A stretch of 64,000 nt of DNA from NCBI RefSeq assembly GCF_020379485.1, contig NC_063437.1, positions 20,919,726-20,983,725 on the forward strand, given 5' to 3'. The notes below the pieces were generated by a model. It saw only the letters and a list, made by a program, of their open reading frames with translations. It was not told where the DNA came from and did not search any database. Positions 32,805 through 43,903 of this stretch are shown here, piece after piece (the stretch's first letter is position 1; every line of letters starts with the position of its first letter). The position numbers and the translations under genes were made by a program. Origin of the DNA: Brassica napus. Its lineage: Eukaryota; Streptophyta; Magnoliopsida; Brassicales; Brassicaceae.

Positions 32805-33974
32805 CATCTTCTTCCTGTGTCATCTTGTTCTTCTTTCTCTTCTTTGTTTTGTATCTTTTATTGGATCTTCTACCTTGCATTTCACTCTGGTTCATTGCTT
32901 TGTAAAACTCGTTACCTTTCAAGCAAGCTAAAGAGTAGCTAGCTAAAATGTTCATCCAATTTTAGAGATTTTTTCTTTTTAGATTTTCAAATATATGATT
33001 AATTAGATTGAAAAAAAAAATCTACTATTAAAACTTTATTATGCATTTAATCTAATAAATAATTTAAGATATCATGAGTTTAGATTGTTACCACATTTTG
33101 TGCTGTTAAAAATTAATAATAACAAATAAACTTTTTTTATGTGAAATCAGACAAGTAAATAAGCAATCTCGATATCCTTGACAAATGATCGCTATATACA
33201 ATAATAATCATAATTACTTAGTTATTTTGGTTTCATAAAGTATCTAAATATTATCTTAAAATATTTATAGCTATTAGCATAAAAATATAGGTCTTAAATT
33301 TGGTATTTGTATTTTACAGAAAGGCTTAATATAAGCAAACTGAAGAACGTGATTGCAGCACTTAGTTTATATCTCCAAGATTAGGACGACACATGTTACT
33401 GAAAATAATAACAGTTACTTTTGTTTATATTTTGTTATTACTTTAAATTAATGTCTTCAACTAGATTATCAATATTTGGAATGAAATCATATCAAAGTGC
33501 AACTGGAATATATTTTTTGGAATAAAATCTTGGTGAGTGCTTCAGTCCTTCGTATTTCTTAAATTACTCACCAGTTAAAATGAAAAAAAATGGAAAGAGT
33601 ATTCCATTTTATTACATATCATTCCATATCATTACAGAAAAAATATTACATTGAAAAATCATTCCATATTAATTATTTTTACCATTTGTAATAAAAGGAA
33701 TGAAATTCCACAAAAGAAGTAAACAAAATTCAAAGTAAATCATTTCATTACAATTTGATCATGAATAAATAGAATGAAATATAATCTATTTTCTCCACAT
33801 TCCATTCTTTTTTAGTTCACTAGTTTCATTTATATTTACCATTTACCGATATATTACTTAAAAGTTATTTTTGGCTGAACGTCTCTGTTTGCATATATAA
33901 GAGAGCTTAAATGTAAGTGTATATGGCAAACAAGAGCTTCAGAAGAGTTTTCAAACGTCAAGCAAGATCAAATA
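32805..33974. other. Spacer; promoter of X8 copy 2
   Basis: No gene. Around 33290-33400 it shares text with 36010-36130 (TCTCCAAGATTAGGACGACA), showing that the Sas10-end plus X8 unit was duplicated as a block. From 33580 to 33840 there are several short inverted ATTCCAT/ATGGAAT-type motifs without a definable element. Confidence 0.5.
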
Positions 33975-34518
33975 TGCCTAAAGTACACATAAGTCTTTGT
34001 TTCGTCATCTTTTTATGTCTCTCCTTGCAAAATTTCATGAGAGTAAACTCACAGGTACCTGTTTAAGATTGCTCTAAAACAAATTTCAAAATGTTAAAAA
34101 AGTCCGTTTATATATATATATATATATTTGTTTTTTCCATCTGAATTTCTCTTTGTTGCAGAGCCAAGGATCTTGGTGTATAGCGAACGCTCTTACGGAT
34201 AATGAAACATTATTAAAGAACATAAATTTTGCATGTTCACAAATAGATTGTGGAATTATTTTGGAAGGAGGTTCATGTTATGATCCTAATACTCCTCTTA
34301 ATCACGCTTCTGTCGCCATGAATCTTTATTATCAAGCTCAAGGAAGACACTATTGGAACTGCCAATTCGATGGCTCTGGTCTCATTACCGTCATTGATCC
34401 TAGTGAGTTTGCCTCTCTACACTGTTATGTAACTCCTCTTTGTCAATCTTGAATCAATATCTTATTGTATTCTCTCTTATTTTCAGGCCATGGGAGTTGC
34501 AAATATCAGTATAAGTAA
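33975..34518 (+). pseudogene. X8-domain protein, copy 2 (possible frameshift in signal peptide)
   Basis: Exons 33975-34054, 34162-34402 and 34487-34518. Exons 2 and 3 encode a complete X8 domain (SQGSWCIAN, INFACSQIDCGII, GGSCYDPNTPLNHASVAMNL, CQFDGSGLITVIDPSHGSC) with the usual GSC end. By coordinates exon 1 is 80 bases, against 81 in both other copies, implying a one-base loss within the signal-peptide codons that would break the frame into exon 2. If that base count is wrong, this is a normal 117-residue gene. Confidence 0.6.
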
Positions 34519-35404
34519 AAACATGCAAAGCTTTGTATTGGTTACAAAAATAAAATGAATAACAGATAGCTCTATTTATGTAATTTCATGTTTGCTATCT
34601 AAAGTTTGAGTGGCTCGATTTATCATATTCTACCATATTTGAGTTTCTATGATTCTACTATCATCGTCATAACAACAAATTAATACTTTATCCATTTACA
34701 AAAAAACTGTTAACCTTTATAGCTTTTACCTTAAAACGAATTAGTAATAAACTGATTGGTACATATTCTTTATGATTTACTTCTGATATGAGATATTACT
34801 TTTAACTTGTCTTCTCGAAATGATGATTCATGGCACTTTGTGTGCTTTAATTACTGCTTTATCGATTCGGGTTAGTGATCGATTTTTATAAGTTTATGAT
34901 ACAATCCACATATGAATTTAATGTAATGACATAGGTAGGGTTAATTATGTGTTAATGCGGTAAAATCTAATCTATATATCTCACACACGAGCCAAGGTGG
35001 CAGCATACGTAGACGAATTATAATGGGAAAGGAATGTGGGAAGAAGACTTGTCTTGTCACTTAGATTAAACATTTATTCTGGCTTGAGTAGTTGAGTTTA
35101 TATATTTATTTTTATCAATTTGAACTCCAAAGTTATAATATAGTGCGTTTAAATTAGTAAAACCATTATTCAAGTTCTTAGTATAGTTGTCCATGGTGGA
35201 GAAGAGTTTGTACTCATTTGAGTAGTAATTCAAATGGTAAATAAGAGTTACGAAGATTGAAGAGAGTTCTTCTAATGTTTGTAGCAATTTTGTTTTGTGT
35301 TCTCATTTTGATCAAAAGAGTTTTTAAGCAAAAACATTTTCTGTTTTGGTTAATAAGTTCTAAGATAAACCAACCTGAACATATATAATTCAAACTGGTT
35401 ATCT
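34519..35404. other. 3' flank of X8 copy 2
   Basis: AT-rich spacer without recognisable genes. The first 250 bases match the flanks of the other X8 copies. Confidence 0.5.
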
Positions 35405-35492
35405 CAAGAGAAATCAGGAAGCCGGTTCATATGGAGGAGAAGGTTCAGGTATCAATCTCAACATAAGCCGGAGCATCCGAATCAAGAATTAG
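35405..35492 (+). pseudogene. Sas10-like last-exon remnant (copy 3)
   Basis: Only the end of the last exon remains: REIRK, then a deletion, then GSYGGEGSGINLNISRSIRI and KN with TAG at 35490-35492. It lies 5' of X8 copy 3, just as copy 2 lies 5' of X8 copy 2. Confidence 0.8.
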
Positions 35493-36327
35493 CCTCTTCT
35501 TCATATGTCATCTCTTACTGGATATTCTTCTACTCTGCATTACACTCTGTTTTTTTATATTAGTTGAGCAAATCATTGTTTTGTAATTTTTGATGTTTAA
35601 TCTGTCTTCATACATTTGCATCTCAAGAAGAAGAAAAGTTGTTTATCCTTCAGGCAAGCTAAAGAGTATCTACTCTAAATGTTCGCCCCAATTACAGATA
35701 TTCTTTTCTTTTAGATTGAAAAGGTAAATTGTAATTATTATGAGTTTAGATGTGTAACAAAATCTAAGATGATACGACAATTTGTATTGGTTTTTTTTTT
35801 TTGAACAACCATGTTGGTTGTTAAAAGTTAATAATAACAAATAAACTTTTGTGAAATCTGGCAAATAAGTAAGAGCTCTAGTTTTTTCTTAACAAATGAT
35901 AGCTATATATAAAAGTCTATATAATCATATAGACATAAATACTTAATTAATTGTTTCGGTTTCATACAGTTTCTAAATATTATCTTAAAATATTTATAGC
36001 TATTATCATAAAATATAGAAGTCTTAAATTTGATATTTGAATTTTTCAGAAAGACTTAATATAAGCAAACTGAAAAACGTGATTGCACAGACTTTAGTTT
36101 ATATCTCCAAGATTAGGACGACATGTGTTGCTGAAAAAAATGACAGTTACTTTTGTAAAGTTTTGAAAAGAGCTTATGTTTACCTTTTGTAATTACTTTA
36201 AATTTATAATACTTAAATGTGTTTTTCTTGAGGTAAACGTCTCATACATATATAAGGAACTTAAATCTAAATGTAAATGGCAAAGCAGAGCTGTAGAAGA
36301 GTTCTCAGACGTCAAGCAAAATCAAAT
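35493..36327. other. Spacer; promoter of X8 copy 3
   Basis: Duplicate of the corresponding stretch before X8 copy 2 (see 32805-33974). No gene seen. Confidence 0.5.
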
Positions 36328-36865
36328 ATGCCTAAAGCACACATAAGTATTTGTTTGATCATCTCTTTATACTTTTCTTCGGAAAATTTCACGAGAGTAA
36401 ACTCACAGGTACATGTTTAAGATTACTCCAAAACAAATTAAAAATGTAAATAAAAACCAGTTTTGTATATATTTTTTTCCATTTGAACTTGCTCTTTGTT
36501 GCAGAGCCAGGGACATTGGTGTATAGCGAACCATGTTATGGATAATGAAAGATTACAAAAGAACATAGATTTTGCATGTTCTAAAATCGATTGTCGGATT
36601 ATAATGGAAGGAGGTTCATGTTATGATCCTAATACTCCGCTTAATCATGCTTCTGTCGCCATGAATCTTTATTATCAAGCTCAAGGAAGACACCAAAGGG
36701 ATTGCTACTTCGAAGGCTCTGGTCTCATTACAGTCATTGATCCTAGTGAGTTAGCCTCTTAAAAAAATTATGCAACTCTTCTCTGTCAATCTTGTATCAA
36801 TATCTTATTATTATTTTTCTTTTATTTCAGGCTATGGTTGTTGCAAGTATCAATATCGTAAGTAA
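36328..36865 (+). CDS. X8-domain (CBM43) secreted protein, copy 3
   Basis: Exons 36328-36408, 36505-36745 and 36831-36865 give 118 residues in the same structure as copy 1. A signal peptide (MPKAHISICLIISLYFSSEN) is followed by SQGHWCIAN, NIDFACSKIDCRIIMEG, GGSCYDPNTPLNHASVAMNL, YYQAQGRHQRDCYFEGSG and DPSYGCCKYQYRK. All expected cysteines are present, including the extra one of copy 1. CGII is changed to CRII. Likely a secreted beta-glucan-binding protein; no GPI signal. Confidence 0.9.
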
Positions 36866-37429
36866 GAGGATGCAAAGCTTTGTATTGGTTACAAAAATAA
36901 AATGAATAACAAAGAACTCTAGTTATGGAGTTTCATGTTTTGATATCTAAGTTTGAATGGTTCGATTTATCATCTGCTACAATATTTTAGTTTTCTATCA
37001 TTGTAAGAACAATAATTACTTTATCCTTTACAAAAACTGATGAGCCAGTTAGTAATAAACTGACTGGTACTCTTCTACTTTGCATTTCACTCTGCTTCAT
37101 TACTTAGCAAATCATTGCATTTTAATTTTTGATGTTTAATCTGTCTTCATACATTTGCATTTAAAGGGAAAAAAATTGTTTGCCTTCAAGCAAGCAAAAA
37201 GATTATCTAGTTAAATGTTCACCCAATTTTTTAGATTATTTTCTTTTAAAAATTTAAATATATGAAAAAGTAAGTTGTCTGGTTCGAATCCGAGTGAAGC
37301 CAACTTTTTCGTTTGTTCTCTCTCTATATATATAAAAAAAAGACTAAACCCTGAGACTATGTGCCCTAATCTGTTTAGAGATCTCCCTTGTTTTGCATCG
37401 ACTTTCGTTGCAGCGGCTGTTTATATATC
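36866..37429. other. Spacer before the AAA-ATPase gene
   Basis: The flank shared with the other X8 copies gives way to unique sequence. GGTTCGAATCC at about 37281 matches a tRNA B-box, but there is no tRNA structure or A-box. Confidence 0.5.
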
Positions 37430-38791
37430 ATGATGATCAAATTGATCAAATCAATGTTTCAGGCAATAACTCGTCCGATTCAATACCTGATCATCTCTTA
37501 TCTCCGGTATGTTTCCGGATCTCCTTCACTGACTGATACAAAACATGATCATTACGTCACCACGCTTGTCATCGAACACTCATACAAGTTTGTGAGGGAA
37601 AACATCCTCTATTCCTCCACACACGCTTATGTTTTCAATAAGCTCGGCATTCACCCGGTCAATTACCATGTCGGCGAACTCACATTAGCCGATAGCTACC
37701 AAGGGATCGAGCTCAGCTGGAGAATTTTCTATAATAATAAAAGTATCGGAAGGGAATCATTCGAGCTGAAATTTGACAAAAGACACAAAGACTTGGTCTA
37801 CAACTCTTACCTACCTTACGTAGAGAGCACGGCAAAGGAGATGACGACAATTCCGGAGGTGCACATATATTCTCACTCCTTTGACACTTGGGAAACCAAG
37901 CCCCTCGAGCACCATTCGACCTTTGAAACAATTGCTATGAAGGAAGAGCTCAAGCGTGGCCTCATCCACGATCTTGATATGTTCGTCCAAAGGAAAGATC
38001 TCTACGATAGAGCTGGGAGACCTTGGACGAGAAGTTACTTGCTGTATGGTCCACCGGGGACAGGGAAGACGAGCCTCGTGGTTGCTATGGCTAAGTACCT
38101 TAACTTCGATGTCTACGACCTACAGCTCTCGAGAGCGGTGGAATGCTACTTCAATCCAAGAAAACTGCTTTCAGGAGTCATGAACAACTCTATTCTCCTC
38201 GTAGAGGATATAGATGAGGTTTGCCTATTATTTTTATTTTATTTTTATGCATTACATTTATATGTCTTTTTATTATACTTGGAAATCCCAAGCTTTGATT
38301 ATTATACATATGTTCAAACTGTTTGGTGTATTTTTCTTTTTGTTTTCTGGTGTGGTCGATAGGGATCGACGGTGTTGGTATTATCGAAACTGTTGAGTAG
38401 CCTAACACTAGGGACACCATGGGGAGAAGCACGCATCGTAATATTCACGACGAAAAACAAGGATATGATTGACCCAACATTGCTAAGTCGTATGAGTATG
38501 GAAATTTACATGGGACATTGCTGTTTTGAGGGCTTCAAAGTGTTGGCGTCTAACTACTTGGGCCTCTCTCATGTCGACAATGATGAGCCACACCGTCTCT
38601 ATCGAGACATCAAACGTTTGATTGATGGACAAGTTATCACACCAGCTCAAGTCACGGTGGAGCTAATGGAGAGCGAAGATGTTGATGTGGTACTCGAAGG
38701 TCTGGTGACGACTTTGGAGAGTTTAACATCAGATAAGATTGATGATGATGAAGATGAGGAAAAACATTTGGCATGTTTAAGAGACTTATGA
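37430..38791 (+). CDS. BCS1-like AAA-ATPase with altered arginine-finger region
   Basis: Exons 37430-38218 and 38363-38791 give 405 residues. An N-terminal hydrophobic, AAA-associated region (YLIISYLRYV, YSSTHAYVFNKLG) is followed by the AAA module: HHSTFETIAMKEELKRGLIHDL, Walker A GPPGTGKT (207-214) and Walker B ILLVEDIDE (about 255-263). The second exon has IVIFTTKNKDMIDPTLLS, then RMSMEIYMGHC where the family normally has RPGRMD. The RPGR arginine-finger segment and the usual DGLWS segment before it are thus lost or changed. Members of this plant family (OM66/AATP type) sit in mitochondrial or ER membranes and are often stress induced. The frame is open, but ATP hydrolysis may be impaired. 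The start chosen is the first ATG in frame. Confidence 0.85.
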
Positions 38792-40507
38792 GCCAGTCAT
38801 ATAAACTTGAAGCTAGTCTTGCTAATCTTCCACAACATCTATTTTTAAAAATTAATTTGCAAGTAACCAAATTTTATGTGTTGATTATTCTTTTAGTTCA
38901 TTAGAAGCTTGTGATTCGCGGGTGCTGGTCATCCTTACTGCCCATAACTCGGTCATCTAATAATTCCAATTTTTTAGTTTTTTTTTTGTATTGGAAAAAG
39001 AAAGTATAGAGGTGTTGTCGTTGAAGATCTTTGCCAATTTTAATACCAAAAAAACTCAATGACTATATACAGTATTGCTGCTTTGAGGAACGAAATACAG
39101 TATTGCTCTCTTGTAATACCTAAAAGCCAATTCTCATCTTAACAAGCTCGGTAACGTGCTCTCTTGTAATTCCAAGCTAGTATAAATTTTAATTCAAGCT
39201 AATACTCTTTTCTATGACTTATATATATCTTCACCTACGGATCTTAATACATATATATACGTGCGTATATCGATTGTAAAAGAAGATTTTGAAATGGCTT
39301 TTAGGGTTTTACAGCTTCTCCAACCCAAATACTACGTACATCGTTAGCAATTTTCTCATGTCCATTCAATTTGGTGTTATTAACTCACGAATACTATCTT
39401 TTCATGATATCTTGTTATAATTCTTAGTTTCAGTTGAGGCTTTTTTTTTTAGTTGACATTATATTTAACTCTACAAAAATCGAGGATCATTGATTTTTGA
39501 ATGTATCTACGTATATTGATTTTGAATATTCAAACTTGTAAGTAGTAAGAAACAACAAACCCTAGAGATCTCCGACTCCGACCAAACCCTTCTACCCCCA
39601 GAGACTGACTACTACGGAGACTATTCAAAGGACGGTCATATAATCTTCAAAGCATCTTATGTTGTGACGACAGGTTAGATCTCTTGCTTGACATCATGGA
39701 GATTCTTAAGTCTCTTCAAAGCATTTTTTTTTACATAACGCTCTTAAGTTGCTGCTCGAGCGGTCAAGCAAGTCTTTGATGGAACGTAGTTCTTCACTTC
39801 TTCTGGTGGTGGTGGAGGAGAGCGGTCGGTCAAAACGTCGCCGTGCGCTGGGTTACATCATAATGGTGTGAGATCATGAGAGTACATGAATTAAAAAGTC
39901 TTTAATTGGCTCACATATAGGGTACGATCATATTTAACTTGCTTATAATTAGCAAAGCCTTTCCATTGTCTATTTGATAATGTTCTATGGTTTTAGTTGT
40001 AAGTCGTGGGAGTGTAAGCAAAGTGTTGTAAAGTATGTTTTGTGTGTTCTTTTTTTCTTTTCTTTTTCAAGAAGAAGAAAAAGATGATATAAATATTTAA
40101 TTATAAAGAATGAATATTTTTGATGCTATTTCTTCATTATTTTCTTTGAGTTGTTGGTGTGAGTACTACTAGGGTTTTGAGATATGTGAGAATAGTTGTC
40201 GACGTAGAAGAATCTAATTAACAGATGTGATTGGTGTAAGTCCAAAAGAAACTAGACTTTGATATAATACACTATATATATGTAAATGTGTATAAGTACA
40301 TGGTGAATAGAAGTCTATATTTGAATGCTAATAGTTTCAAAGCGACCCTTATGTCACCTTTGTTCCCAAATGACATCTGATCCGATCCCTCGAAGCTTTT
40401 TATTTGTGTTGTGAATCAAAATTCCTTAGTCTTGTTCGCCTTCTCTGTAACTTGTCAACTCGCACTTCAACAGAAAAATAAAAACAGAGCCCTCTTTAGG
40501 CTCCCAA
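38792..40507. other. Intergenic, 1.7 kb
   Basis: No gene recognised. A G/C-richer stretch at about 39550-39850 (CTCCGACTCCGACC, GGTGGTGGTGGAGG) looks like gene debris but no family could be assigned. Confidence 0.45.
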
Positions 40508-40643
40508 CGAGGTCTCTATTCCTGAAGACAAGGAGTATGAGATGGACGGCGAGGTGGGTCGAGGACACTTGCTCGGCCAAGGGTAAAAAAGGCAGCCTGA
40601 AGGGTCAAGAAGAAGTTGCTGTTAAAGTTATTCATAAAGCCAA
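40508..40643 (+). pseudogene. CDPK-related kinase (CRK) fragment
   Basis: The text EVGRGH, then CSAKGKKGSLKGQEEVAVKVI and HKAK, corresponds to the glycine-loop region of plant CDPK-related kinases (normally GRGHFGYTCSAKGKKG). About eight bases are missing after GRGH, which shifts the frame between the two parts, and one Glu codon is extra. No further kinase subdomain is seen on either side, so this is an isolated exon piece. Confidence 0.75.
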
Positions 40644-40969
40644 GGTTTTCACTTCTTTAAACTTGAAAAACTCATGACTTTCTCTGATACTTCTAGTTGA
40701 TTCTTCTCTTGTTCCATTCCCATATGTGAATAGAAACAGATATTCACCCCGTCTGTGTGGCCAGATTGTTCATTGCTTTGACTCATCGCTTTGACTGGTC
40801 ACAAGCAACTGTATTCATTGCCGAAAAGTAGGTGTATATCAAAAGCCTTTGTCTGTTTTTAGCAAAACAATGAAATGTGAATTGAAATACAAGTAGGCGT
40901 GTAACAAAAGAAAGTTTCCCACACAGAAAAGAAGTCAACAAAGTTTCATCTTTTTAATTCTGCTCAAGA
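40644..40969. other. Spacer between the kinase fragment and the AAA-ATPase pseudogene
   Basis: No gene recognised. Confidence 0.5.
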
Positions 40970-42090
40970 TCAAATAGAAGCCTCCTCATCTTCTCCCTCA
41001 TTTTCTCCCTCATCTAGCAGCTTCACCAAATCTGTAAGGGCTGAGTCAACATCATAGTTTCTTGTGAAGACCTCTGCTACCCTGGCTGGAGTGATTTGCA
41101 CTTCAGTTAGCTTACTCTGTATGTAAGAGAAGAGGGCATGATCATGTATCTCCAAGTAATTTTCAGAAAGTGTCTTGAAAGCATCATAGCCGCAGTATCC
41201 CATGTAAACTTTCGTGTCAATCCTGCCAGGCCTTATAAGGCGTGCATCAATGTCGTCCATGTGGTTTGTGGTGTAGATGATAATCCTCTCTTCACCACAG
41301 GAAGTCCAAACCCCATCCAGAGAGTTCAAAATCATAGCCAAAGACAGACCTCCTTCTTTCTTCTCGTTCCCCGTAGCAAGACCATCCTATTTATCATATT
41401 AGGAAAAACAAAACACACATAAAAGAAAAGGGGAAGTTACCTTCTTAGAAAGTTCTAAGAAAGGACAATAACACAGAGAAAGAAAGACAAAAACAGAAGT
41501 TACCTTAGAAGATCCCAGATCAATTGAATGGCTGTCGATATCTTCAACAAGAAGGATTGATCGATTACCAACAGAGGAAATGAGCCTTCTCAATCCAGAA
41601 TCATCTTTCATAACTCCAAGTTGAAGATCATACAAATCAAAACCCAAATAGTTGGCAATGGCAGCAACTAAACTAGTCTTTCATGTACCAGGTGGCCCAT
41701 AGAGTATGTAGCATCTCTTCCATGCTCTACCCACTCTCTTGTAGAAGTCCTTCCTGTTTATGAACTTGTTGAGATCATTTATGAAGATCTTCTTTCTCTT
41801 AGAGTCCATAGCAAGGGTCTCAAAGGTTGATGGGTGGACAAGATGAGCTTTTTCCCATTTGTTGTTGGATGAGTGTGTGTAGATCAACAGACTTGCTCTT
41901 GGCTTTTAGAAGAGCTGCTGTGCTTGAAATATGTGGAAGATAGTGATTTATCAGCACTTCTCTATGTTTCTCCTCACATGTGATCTCTATGAACTCATTG
42001 ACTAATATTTTGTATGGATCAGCAGTACCCAGCTTGATGCATTTAAACTCAAATCTTATTCCATTGAACACATCAGGAATGAGGAAGGAA
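40970..42090 (-). pseudogene. BCS1-like AAA-ATPase pseudogene with a stop inside Walker A
   Basis: Reading down from about 42090: NGIRFEFKCIKLG, FIEITCEEKHREVLINHYLP, then a frameshift near 41870-41885 into YTHSSNNKWEKAHLVHPSTF and RKDFYKRVGRAWKRCYILYGPPGT. The codon that should be the last Gly of GPPGTGKT is TGA (41681-41683); the frame continues KTSLVAAIANYLGFDLYDLQ and SILLVEDID to a donor at 41503. Exon 2 (41386-40970) is intact: LNSLDGVWTSCGEERIIIYT, IRPGRIDTKVYMGYCG. The N-terminal membrane region is missing. With a stop, a frameshift and a missing 5' end it cannot make an active ATPase. Confidence 0.9.
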
Positions 42091-43903
42091 AAGAACAGAG
42101 AGTTCAATGGTTATCGACAATCTCACAAAGATTTTGCAAGTGTATATATCTTCCATAGAGAACTTTTAGGAACTGAAAAAATGGAAAATAAGAGTTACGA
42201 AACTAGCATAAGCCAAAGCTGTGAACATATGAAATATAACTATGCAAAATTATTAATTAACATCTGTTTAAAAATTGTGCAGTTTTTTAAAACTTGCATC
42301 TATTATTTCTAGAATGAACAGAAAAAAATTGAATATACTCTTGCAATCAATTGAATACAAAGACACTAGCTATTTTATTATCTGATTCATCAATTACTAG
42401 ATGTTCTATTGAATACAAAGTCATTTTCTCTATATTTTTTCAGGTTATCCATGATCTATTCAATGAATCAAGTTGGAATTAATTTAAGTTCAACAAGGTT
42501 GCCAAGAGTATAAGCACATACAACTAAGTTTTTTTTGATAAAACATCATAGATTTGTTCATTTAAACTGTTATTTATTATTTATTTAGAAATGTATATAA
42601 ACATGTATAAATTTTTTTAAAATAAATAATTTATTATCGAATATTCGTTTAGTTTATTTCTAGGAAAAGACTATTCTCCATATAAAACACTACCAAGTTT
42701 TTTTTAGCTGGCATAGACTATCAAATGATCCAATAAAAATCTACTAGTCTAATACAAATCCACCATACTATTATGTGTTACCGTTTGGTATACTAGTGAA
42801 GAGTTTTTGAGTTTGTGGTTACAATGAGGTAAAAAAAATGGTGGGCCAAGGTTGAGTGATAAAGTGACCAACTGTTCCTCTATTTTCATGATGATAATCG
42901 ATCTAATTAAAAGAAACAAAAAAAAACAAAAGGTAAGAGAAAATAGAAAAGCAAAAGTTTGAAATCATCCCTTACCAACTAGTCCCAGATCCAAAGTTGC
43001 AGACTTTTCAACAATTTTTCAAAGTAATTTTACTCATAAACCCAAAGAAAAGATTAGAAGACTAATACTTTTCTTTAAAAGGCCATTATAAAAATACAAT
43101 TAAATAGTCTCTACAAAACTTTGTATGTGAGAGCTGAGAGGAAACAGAGGAAAATCACCAGACCAGAGTCTTTCTTCTCTGGCTGCTTATGTGGCCTCTC
43201 TCTCTAGAGAAGGCAAAGCTACCAAAATTCTCAGAACCAAGGTATGTAGTTCTTGTTGCTTGTGAATTATTTGTGTTCTCTTTGATTTAATATTCATTTT
43301 TCACTTTCTAGTGTTCTAGATTGTTTCAAAAGATCTGTCTGTTCTTGTTTTTTGTTGTTGTTGTCTTCCTGTGTTTCACTAATACAATTCTCTAAGCAAA
43401 GTTTTCAACTTTCAATTTTGTAATATCAGCATATTAAATTTCAAGAGCTTTTACACTTACAAAACTGTCTCTGTCTCTGTCTTCTGCATCAAACAAGCAA
43501 ATTTTTGTAGTTCACCTAATTTGAAGGGAAGATATATAGTTGGCCTAAGATTTGTCATAAAAGTTAAAACTTCCTTTTTCATGGAAGCTCAACAACTTGT
43601 AACATATCTCTCTTAGGCAGTTTTTGTATTGTGTTCTTTGATCTTATGTAACTGCTGATTCATTTAAATCATGCAGGTAAGGCTTTTTGTTGTGGGGAGC
43701 AATCATGCTAACTTGCAGCTTCGTGCAACGTCCTAGCCATCAATCTCTGTAAGAAACGCTTCTAAAGAAAATTTCAGTTTTAATCAAGTACACAATTGTA
43801 TGCATAGATCTTTAAGATTAGCATAAAGGTTTCTCCCTTTGAGGTGTTAGAAAGAAGGTTAGAGTTATGTTTTTATTGTGACAGGTAAGGGAATGTTGGA
43901 GAA
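42091..43903. other. AAA pseudogene 5' flank and IQD14 upstream region
   Basis: Bases 42250-42590 are the sister of the block at 31453-31790. From about 43140 the sequence looks like the transcribed leader of the IQD gene: CAAG|GTATGT near 43240 and an acceptor CATGCAG near 43677 suggest at least one 5' UTR intron. Confidence 0.55.

Noticed and set aside
33580..33840. MITE-like stretch with repeated ATTCCAT/ATGGAAT words
   Set aside because: No matching termini or target duplication could be defined; probably simple AT-rich sequence.
37279..37300. tRNA or SINE signal: GGTTCGAATCC
   Set aside because: Only the B-box text is present; no A-box, acceptor stem or cloverleaf can be formed around it.
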